Of a DNA stretch of 64,000 bases, positions 58,377 through 64,000 are shown piece by piece. How positions within the stretch are numbered: the first letter of the stretch is position 1; each line of letters opens with the position of its first letter. The stretch lies in NCBI RefSeq assembly GCF_043555885.1, contig NZ_JBIGHX010000001.1, positions 868,001-932,000 of the forward strand. The letters are read 5' to 3'. A program made the translations under genes and the position numbers. Below the pieces are notes generated by a model. That model was not told where the DNA came from and did not search any database. It saw only the letters and a list, made by a program, of their open reading frames with translations. This DNA is from Pelomonas lactea. GTDB taxonomy: Bacteria > Pseudomonadota > Gammaproteobacteria > Burkholderiales > Burkholderiaceae_C.

Positions 58377-58888
58377 GCAGCCACCCGTTCACGCAGGGCC
58401 AGCGTCTCGCGCAGCACGGCCAGCGCCGTGGCCTGCGGCATGACCCACGCGGCCACGGGCCCCAGCCGGCGGCTGGCCGCGTGGCGCAGCGAGCCGTGCG
58501 GCAGGCCGGCCAGCAGCACGGCGGCACCGGCCTCGGTGAATTGCTGGCCCAGGCCCTGCGGCGTCGTCACTTCGGGCCAGTCGGCCAGGCTGGCGGGCAG
58601 GCCGTCGGGCAAGCCGGGCCAGTCGGGCGCGCTGCGCAGCGCACGCCACCAAGGCGCGCCCAGCGTCGAGCGCGCCAGTTCGCGCAACGGCCCGGCAATC
58701 CACAGCCGCAGCGCCGGCGCGGCCAGCACGGAGCCGCAGCGCAGCGCCAGCACCAGCAGCTCGGCACGCTCCAGCGCCAGCCACGCCGGTGCGGCGTCCA
58801 GCTGCGCCCAGGTCAGCGAGCGGGCCTCGACGGGCGCGTCGGCCAGCAGGCTGCGGGCCACGCGGGCGCGCGTCTGCCGGTCAGTCAT
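58373..58888 (-). CDS. sctK: SctK-like sorting-platform protein
   Basis: 171 residues, soluble, helical and Trp-rich (RSLTWAQLDAAPAWLALERAELLVLALR, PWWRALRSAPDWPGL, HGSLRHAASRRLGPVAAW). Its place between the lipoprotein SctJ and SctL is that of SctK, a poorly conserved adaptor between the ring and the SctQ platform. Identification is mainly by position. It overlaps sctJ by eight bases and sctL by four. Confidence 0.7.
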   Translation of the reverse strand: MTDRQTRARVARSLLADAPVEARSLTWAQLDAAPAWLALERAELLVLALRCGSVLAAPALRLWIAGPLRELARSTLGAPWWRALRSAPDWPGLPDGLPASLADWPEVTTPQGLGQQFTEAGAAVLLAGLPHGSLRHAASRRLGPVAAWVMPQATALAVLRETLALRERVAA

Positions 58889-59618
58889 CGCCCGCTCCCT
58901 GCAGCGCCGGCTGCGCCGCGGGCTGGTCTGCCGCGCGGCGGCGGCGCCATGCCAGCCAGCCCGCGGTGCCCAGGCTGGCCGCGCCCAGCGTGATGGCCAG
59001 CGCCAGCACGGCGGTGGGCTGCCCGTCGGGCACCGGCGCGGCCACCGGCGTCGGCTCGGCCGCGAACGCGACGACCGACACGCTCTCGTAGGGCAGGCCC
59101 TCGACGCTGTTGACGACCAGCGCGCGCACCTTGGGCAGCAGCGCATCGACGTTGAGGCCGGCGCGGTGCCTGATCATCACGGAGGCGGACGAGGGCTGCA
59201 CCTTGTCGGACAGCGGGTGCCGCTCGGGCACCACCAGCGTCACCCGCGCCTGCAGCACGCCGTCGATGCTGGTCAGCGTGTGCGACAGCTCCTGCGACAG
59301 CGCATGCATCAGCCGCGCTCGCTCCTCCACGGGCGTGGAGACGAAGCCCTCGCGCTTGAAGACCTTGCCGAGGCTGTCGAAGTCTTCGCGCGGCAGGCCC
59401 TGCGCCTTCAGGATCTGCACGGCGCGGGCGAAGTCGCCCTCGGAGGTCTGCACCTCGAAGCCATCTTCCTTGGCCCGCTTCTGCGCGGGCACGCCGGCCA
59501 GCCGCAGCGCCGAGACCATGTCGTTGGCCTGGCGCTCGTCGAGCTTGGCGTAGAGGGTCTGGTCGCCGCAGGCGCTGAGCAGCAGCGCGAGGGCGAGCGC
59601 GGGCAGGCTGCGTTTCAT
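58881..59618 (-). CDS. sctJ: type III secretion inner-ring lipoprotein SctJ
   Basis: 245 residues. Lipoprotein signal with LALALLLSACGDQ (lipobox Cys near residue 17). The ring-building domains show TLYAKLDERQANDMVSALRLAGVPAQK, DFARAVQILKAQGLPR, LSQELSHTLTSIDGVLQARVTLVVPE and ASVMIRHRAGLN, the SctJ/YscJ family pattern. A C-terminal transmembrane segment (AVLALAITLGAASLGTAGWLAW) follows. Start ATG 59618 shares a base with the sctI stop. Confidence 0.96.
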   Translation of the reverse strand: MKRSLPALALALLLSACGDQTLYAKLDERQANDMVSALRLAGVPAQKRAKEDGFEVQTSEGDFARAVQILKAQGLPREDFDSLGKVFKREGFVSTPVEERARLMHALSQELSHTLTSIDGVLQARVTLVVPERHPLSDKVQPSSASVMIRHRAGLNVDALLPKVRALVVNSVEGLPYESVSVVAFAAEPTPVAAPVPDGQPTAVLALAITLGAASLGTAGWLAWRRRRAADQPAAQPALQGAGDD

Positions 59619-60022
59619 CAGGATTGCTGTCTGAAGAGTTGCTGCAGGCCCTCGGACGTCCGGTTGGCGATGTTGGACGTGAGCTGGCAATGGAACATGA
59701 ACTCCTGGCAGCGCACGGTCAGGTTGACCAGCTCGCCGGGCGTCAGCGTCTGGCCGGAGGCGGCAGCCACGCGGGCGTCGCGGCCGAGGGACGCTGCCTC
59801 GGCGTTGATGTGCTCCAGCGGCTGCACGATGCGCTGCATGGCCTGCGTGGACGCCTCGCTGGCGCGCACGTCCAGGCGCTGCAGCGCGCCGGCCATGGCA
59901 CGCTCGAAGCCGGCCGCATCGGCGGGCGGCCCGCCCAGCAGCTGCAGGCCGGACAGCGAGGCGCCTGCGCCCAGCTGCACGTCCTGCACCGGGGCTGCGA
60001 TGGCGAGGCCGGGCGTCATCAC
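59618..60022 (-). CDS. sctI: type III secretion inner-rod protein SctI
   Basis: 134 residues. The C-terminal helix ELVNLTVRCQEFMFHCQLTSNIANRTSEGLQQLFRQQS is typical of SctI/HrpB/YscI rod proteins, which link SctJ and the needle. Two starts are possible (ATG 60022 or 60019); the stop of the upstream gene overlaps both. Confidence 0.88.
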   Translation of the reverse strand: MMTPGLAIAAPVQDVQLGAGASLSGLQLLGGPPADAAGFERAMAGALQRLDVRASEASTQAMQRIVQPLEHINAEAASLGRDARVAAASGQTLTPGELVNLTVRCQEFMFHCQLTSNIANRTSEGLQQLFRQQS

Positions 60023-60309
60023 TGCTTGCGGGCCATGGTTTCGAGCGCGGAGCCGACCGTGGACACGGCCGTGTGCGAGCTGCTGGCCAGGAAGCTCATC
60101 TTCAGCGACATGGCCGTCAGCTCGGTGATGTCGGCCGGCTTGTCGCCGCCGGCGCCGACCGCGGCGGACTTGGTCTCGATGTCGCCGGCCTGCTTGTCCA
60201 GGGCCTGGCCCCAGGCATCGGCCATGGCTTCGAACCAGGACCCGCCGGTCTTGCCGCCGGTGCTGCCGGCGGGCGTGGTGGCGAGGGCGTTGAGAAGGGT
60301 GTTGGACAT
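60019..60309 (-). CDS. candidate type III secretion needle protein (SctF-like)
   Basis: 96 residues, two helices: WFEAMADAWGQALDKQAGDIETKSAAV and, after GGDKPADI, TELTAMSLKMSFLASSSHTAVSTVGSALETMARKQ. The DKPAD turn between two helices is like the DKP/KPSDPA turn of needle subunits, and the place before sctI is that of sctF. Sequence likeness is weak, so an alternative is an extra rod or accessory protein. GGAG lies 9-12 bases before the ATG (plus strand 60316-60320 as CTCCT). Confidence 0.6.
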   Translation of the reverse strand: MSNTLLNALATTPAGSTGGKTGGSWFEAMADAWGQALDKQAGDIETKSAAVGAGGDKPADITELTAMSLKMSFLASSSHTAVSTVGSALETMARKQ

Positions 60310-60340
60310 GGAAATCTCCTTGTGTGGAGGGGTGGAGGGT

Positions 60341-61333
60341 TCAGAGCACGAGCCGGGTGCGCTGGCCGTCGCGCTCGACGATGACGGCGCGCTCGACGAT
60401 CTGCACGACGCGATGGCCGCTGGGCAGCAGCGCGCCGCTGAAGTAGCGGCTGCCGTCGGCGGTGACGAAGTAGGGGCTGTCGGCGTTGTCGACGACGGCG
60501 ACCAGGCGCTTGGCGGGGTCGTCCGGCACGGCCGCGGGAGCGGTGGCCACGGGGGCGGGGGGCTGGTTGTCCAGCTGCAGCACGGGCAGGCGCGGGATGT
60601 CGCGGCGCGCCGCGGCCGCGGCGGCCTGCACGCGGGCCGGGTCGCGCTCCTGGGTGTGCAGCACCAGCACGCCGTCGGGCGCCAGGCTGGCCTGGGCCTT
60701 GATGCCGTGCAGGCGGAACAGGTCGACGACGCCGGCCACCGGGTCGGGCGCCGGGGCCGCAACGGCGGCCGGCGCCGGCAGCGCGTTGGCAATGGCCTGG
60801 CCGGCCTGGCGCAGCGTGAGGCCTTGCGTGGCCACGTAGACGCCACCCACCAGCATGGTGACGCCCAGCACCGCCAGCGCCCCCTCAAGGGCCGGATGGT
60901 GGCGCACGGGCGCGGCGGCGCGGGCGGGCTCGCGCGGGCCGGCCAGCAGCGCGGGGCCGTCGTGCATGACGGGCTCGGGCCAGTCTTCCTCGTCGACCGG
61001 TCCGTAGGCGACGAGGTTGTCGCCCAGCTGCAGCGGCTGCCCCGGCGCCCAGGGGTGAACCTCGGTGCCGGGCGAGATCGGCCGGTCGGCCAGCACGGCG
61101 ACGCCGGACACCAGCTGCAGGCCCACCCGGCCCCGCGCGGCGGGCACCATGCGCGCCTGGAAGTCCACCTGGCTGGCCAGCAGGATGTCGGCGAACTGGG
61201 TGTCGCCCTGGTTGGCGGTGCTGTAGGCGCACACGACAAGCGCCTGCTCGGGGTCCAGCCGCGCGCGGGCGCCCTTCTGGCGGCCGGCCAGCACGCGCAG
61301 TTCCAGCGCCATGGTCTGTGACGGGTGGGGCAT
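60341..61333 (-). CDS. sctD: type III secretion inner-membrane ring protein SctD
   Basis: 330 residues. The N-terminal 100 residues form an FHA-like cytoplasmic domain (LELRVLAGRQKGARARLD, QLVSGVAVLADRPISPGTEV). One membrane segment (ALEGALAVLGVTMLVGGVYVA-like) precedes periplasmic ring domains (VVDLFRLHGIKAQASLAPDGVLVL, YFVTADGSRYFSGALLPSGHRVVQI). ATG 61333 has AGGAG at good spacing; GTG 61342, overlapping the sctC stop, is an alternative. Confidence 0.93.
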   Translation of the reverse strand: MPHPSQTMALELRVLAGRQKGARARLDPEQALVVCAYSTANQGDTQFADILLASQVDFQARMVPAARGRVGLQLVSGVAVLADRPISPGTEVHPWAPGQPLQLGDNLVAYGPVDEEDWPEPVMHDGPALLAGPREPARAAAPVRHHPALEGALAVLGVTMLVGGVYVATQGLTLRQAGQAIANALPAPAAVAAPAPDPVAGVVDLFRLHGIKAQASLAPDGVLVLHTQERDPARVQAAAAAARRDIPRLPVLQLDNQPPAPVATAPAAVPDDPAKRLVAVVDNADSPYFVTADGSRYFSGALLPSGHRVVQIVERAVIVERDGQRTRLVL

Positions 61334-61338
61334 GGCGG

Positions 61339-63138
61339 TCACTCCTGCGCGGGGGCGGCGGCCACGGGCGCAGCCGGGTTGGGCAGCGGCTGGCGGGCCT
61401 TCTCCATCACGTCGGCGGCGGCCTTGCTGCTGGCCAGCCGCGGCGTGATGAGGAACATGCGCTCGATGCGCTGGCCGCCCTTGCGCTGCGTCTTGAAGAG
61501 GTTGCCCAGCAGCGGGATGTCGCCCAGCACGGGCACCTTGTCGACGCCCGCGGACGAGCTGTCGCGCACCATGCCGCCGATGAGCAGGCTCTCGCCCTCG
61601 GAGATCAGTGCCTGCGTGTTGATGCCGGAGCGCTCGACGATGGGCAGCTGGTCCACGCTCTGGCCGGTCAGGCCGCCGTCCTCGATCTGCACCAGCAGCT
61701 TGATGCGCGGCACGCCGTCGGCGTCCCTGTCGTCCTTGAAGACATGCGGCGTCACGCGCAGCCGCGTGCCGGCGGTGACGTTGAAGAGGTCCACCTCCTC
61801 GCGGCCGGCCACGCGCACGTAGTAGGTCGAGCTGTTGTCGAACACGGCCTCGACGTTGGACAGCGTGACGACCTGCGGGCTGCTGACGACCTTGGCCGCG
61901 CCGTCGCTCTGCAGCGCGGCGATGCGGGCGACGAAGGGGTAGCGGTCGCCGATGACGGCGGAGATGACGCCGCCACGGGCAGCGGGCGTCACGTCCTGCT
62001 GGCCGTTGAGGCGGTTGTCGCTGGCCGTGCCGTTGCCGAACATCAGGCTGGACAGGCCGTGGTTGTAGCGCCAGTTGATGCCCAGCTCGCGCAGGCGGTC
62101 GGTGTTGATGTCGATGATGGTGGCCTCGATCTCCAGCGACTGCGGCTCGACGTCCAGCGACTTGATGAGCGCGGCATAACGCTCCAGCCGCTCGGGCAGG
62201 TCGCGCACGATGACGGCGTTCAGGCGCGGGTCGGCCTCGATGCGGGGGGCGAAGTCGTTGGGCGCTTGCTCGCCAGCCTCGGGCTGCGCCGGCGCGGCGT
62301 AGCCGGCCTGGCTGAGCGCGGCCACCAGCGTCTCGGTGCCGCGCACGCCGGGCGCGGCCTCGTCCACGAGGCCCAGCGTCGTGGTGCCGCGGGCCGCCCC
62401 GCCGCGCAGGCGCTGGCTGCCCTGCGCGCGGGCGGGGTCGGCGGCCTGCGTGATGCGCGGGCGCTGCGGCTGGCCCACCAGCGAGCGCAGGATGCTGGCC
62501 ACGCCGGGCAGCGTGGTCTGCTGGCCGCCGAAGCTCATCGGCACGTCCTGCGCCCACGCGTAGCGCAGGTGGAAGATGCGGTAGTCGGGCAGCGGCTGCT
62601 GCTGTGGCACCGGGGCCCAGCTGTTCATGGCCACGGCAGCCGTCGTCGGGCGTACCTGGCGCACCAGCTCGTCCACCTGCTGCACGAAGCGGCGGGCGCC
62701 CACCGCCAGCAGCGCGCCGTCGTCGCCGAACTTCAGCGTGTTGCGCGCGTCCGGCAGCTGCAGCGCCTGCGCGGCGCGCTGGACCTGCGCGGACGCGGCC
62801 GGCGACAGCAGCCAGCTGCGCGTCTGCGTCTCGCTGGCGGGCGCGATGTAGAGCACGCCGCCGTCGTAGTAGCTGAGCAGGTTGTAGGCGCGGCCGAGGT
62901 CGCGCAGCAGCTTGGCCGGCGAGCCCTCGAAGCGGCCGTTGACCTGGCCTTGCACGCCGGTGGCGACGACCGGAATGTCGCTGCCGGAGAACAGGCTCTG
63001 CAGGAACTGTTCAAGGGGCTGGTCGCGCGCCTCCAGCTTGAGCGGGCGCAGGCCCTCGGGCAGCGGGGCGGCCGGCGACGGCACGGCTTGGGCCAGCAGC
63101 AGCGTGGCGGCTGCCGCGAATCGGAGGTGGGCGGTCAT
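61339..63138 (-). CDS. sctC: type III secretion outer-membrane secretin SctC
   Basis: 599 residues. Signal peptide LRFAAAATLLLAQAVPSPAA. N0/N1 domains (LKLEARDQPLEQFLQSLFS, VQGQVNGRFEGSPAKLLRDLGRAYNLLSYYDGGVLYIAP) are followed by secretin core sequences: VIVRDLPERLERYAALIKSLDV, IEATIIDINTDRLRELGINW, QVVTLSNVEAVFDNSSTYYV, ALISEGESLLIGGMVRDSS and VPVLGDIPLLGNLFKTQRK. It forms the outer-membrane channel. Its ATG overlaps the sctV stop (ATGA). Confidence 0.97.
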   Translation of the reverse strand: MTAHLRFAAAATLLLAQAVPSPAAPLPEGLRPLKLEARDQPLEQFLQSLFSGSDIPVVATGVQGQVNGRFEGSPAKLLRDLGRAYNLLSYYDGGVLYIAPASETQTRSWLLSPAASAQVQRAAQALQLPDARNTLKFGDDGALLAVGARRFVQQVDELVRQVRPTTAAVAMNSWAPVPQQQPLPDYRIFHLRYAWAQDVPMSFGGQQTTLPGVASILRSLVGQPQRPRITQAADPARAQGSQRLRGGAARGTTTLGLVDEAAPGVRGTETLVAALSQAGYAAPAQPEAGEQAPNDFAPRIEADPRLNAVIVRDLPERLERYAALIKSLDVEPQSLEIEATIIDINTDRLRELGINWRYNHGLSSLMFGNGTASDNRLNGQQDVTPAARGGVISAVIGDRYPFVARIAALQSDGAAKVVSSPQVVTLSNVEAVFDNSSTYYVRVAGREEVDLFNVTAGTRLRVTPHVFKDDRDADGVPRIKLLVQIEDGGLTGQSVDQLPIVERSGINTQALISEGESLLIGGMVRDSSSAGVDKVPVLGDIPLLGNLFKTQRKGGQRIERMFLITPRLASSKAAADVMEKARQPLPNPAAPVAAAPAQE

Positions 63139-64000
63139 GCGGCGAGCAGGGCGGCCTGGGGGGGCTCGTCCAGTGAGGTGTGCCCCGGCGGGGGCAGGTG
63201 GTGCAGCGGCGTGAGCCGCAGCGTGGGCAGCAGTTCGTGGAAGGACAGCACCGGCGTATCGAAGCAGTCCGTCTCGATGAGCTTGCGCAGGTGCCAGCGC
63301 AGGTCGATGGCGCAGACGACGGCCTGGGGCCGCAGCTCGGTGATGCGCTCGCGCAGCGCGGCCGTCAGCCGCTGCGCATGCTCGGGCGCGATGGCCAGCT
63401 GCGCGACGCCGCCGTTGACGTGCAGGTTCTGGCGCAGCAGCGCCTCCAGCTCGGGCGTCAGCAGCAGCGCGCGCAGCTCGCCGTCGGGGCAGATGCGGTG
63501 GTGCGTCTGGCGGCGCAGCGCGATGCGCGTCATCTCGGTCAGCGCCTGCACGTCCTTCTCGCGCTGGCTGGCCTCAGCCAGCGCTTCGAGGATGTCGCGC
63601 AGGTTGCGGATGGAGACGGCCTCCGACGCGAGCCGGCGCAGCACCTCGGTGACCTTCTGCACCGGCAGCGCGCGCAGCACTTCCTTGACGACGTCGGCGA
63701 GGTCGGCCTGCGCGCGCGTCAGCAGCTCGCTGGTCTCCTGGATGCCGATGAACAGCGCCGCGTGGCGGCGCAGCGCGTCGCGCACCTGCTCGGCCAGCGC
63801 GACCGCATCGGTGGCCTGTGCGCCGTCGGCCAGCGGCACCTCGTGGGCCAGCAGCCGCCAGCCGTCGCGGCCCACACGGCCATGCAGCGCCACGCGTGGC
63901 AGCGGCAGGCCCTGGTCCAGCTGCAGCTCGTCCAGCATGCGCTCGACAGCGCGCGTGGCCGCCACGCCGCCGTCGGCCAGCAGCCGCTGCGGCAGCTCCA
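63135..64000 (-). CDS. sctV: type III secretion export gate SctV, C-terminal part (cut by the right edge)
   Basis: About 288 residues of the cytoplasmic domain are visible. Landmarks: LHGRVGRDGWRLLAHEVPLA, FIGIQETSELLTRAQADLADVVKEVLRALPVQKVTEVLRRLASEAVSIRNLRDILEAL, and RICPDGELRALLLTPELEALLRQN, all typical of the FHIPEP/SctV family that receives chaperone-substrate complexes. The N-terminal membrane part lies beyond the window. It is the first visible gene of the operon in transcription order. Confidence 0.96.
   Translation of the reverse strand, partial: ELPQRLLADGGVAATRAVERMLDELQLDQGLPLPRVALHGRVGRDGWRLLAHEVPLADGAQATDAVALAEQVRDALRRHAALFIGIQETSELLTRAQADLADVVKEVLRALPVQKVTEVLRRLASEAVSIRNLRDILEALAEASQREKDVQALTEMTRIALRRQTHHRICPDGELRALLLTPELEALLRQNLHVNGGVAQLAIAPEHAQRLTAALRERITELRPQAVVCAIDLRWHLRKLIETDCFDTPVLSFHELLPTLRLTPLHHLPPPGHTSLDEPPQAALLAA

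Overview
The window is high-GC DNA (roughly 70 percent, third codon positions almost all G or C) with tightly packed genes on both strands. The gene set points to a free-living or plant-associated betaproteobacterium of the order Burkholderiales, most like the Roseateles/Mitsuaria/Rubrivivax group: PEP-CTERM sorting proteins, an SWIB/histone-H1-like protein, a PglL-type ligase, a pectate lyase and a non-flagellar type III secretion system. This placement is inferred from gene content and was not tested by a search.

Layout. 1-6.3 kb: end of an oxidoreductase, a PglL/O-antigen-ligase-like protein, moaC, an M48 protease with TPR-like tail, a glutathione transferase divergent from a TetR-type regulator, and a small membrane protein. 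6.3-12.4 kb: an iron module behind a good Fur box (TonB-like protein, siderophore receptor, PiuC-like dioxygenase, then an FMN alpha-hydroxy-acid dehydrogenase, a PepSY protein and a cytochrome b561). 12.4-17.5 kb: a possible cyclic-di-GMP riboswitch, the SWIB/H1 protein, a receiver protein, a PEP-CTERM protein and uvrA. 17.6-30.6 kb: a tiny exported protein with TonB-box-like repeats, two class III cyclase-domain proteins, a pectate lyase, an EF-hand-like membrane protein, an 1176-residue DyP peroxidase-cytochrome P450 fusion, a second TonB-box-like mini-protein and a DUF2306 protein. 30.7-35.7 kb: recQ, a MITE-like element with 23-bp inverted ends, a cupin, slyX and a lower-GC insert with a lipoprotein. 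35.7-45.7 kb: a LytS/LytTR system with a DUF2807 protein, ssb, two related PEP-CTERM genes, an AraC/MFS pair, SapC, and a histidine kinase followed by an internally deleted LuxR regulator. 45.7-47.3 kb: a second lower-GC insert with a SUKH immunity-like protein.

47.3 kb to the right edge, on the minus strand: a type III secretion locus. In transcription order it runs sctV (cut by the edge), sctC, sctD, a needle candidate, sctI, sctJ, sctK, sctL, sctN, sctO, a SctP candidate, an unknown protein, a histidine kinase, a FixJ/LuxR-type regulator, a short SctQ, sctR, sctS, sctT, then a LysM/transglycosylase and accessory genes. Most neighbours overlap by 1-4 bases, so they are probably translated from one long message.

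The most striking undescribed-looking feature is a family of five intercistronic repeats of about 100-216 bp (10291, 36446, 50982, 52465, 57621). Each begins within about 11 bases of the upstream gene's stop codon and lies in the direction of transcription. The copies share a core of hairpins whose stems vary with compensating changes. Four copies carry a Shine-Dalgarno plus ATG module, and at sctN this appears to supply the gene's own start codon. The DyP-P450 fusion and the TonB-box-like mini-proteins are the other main candidates for new biology.
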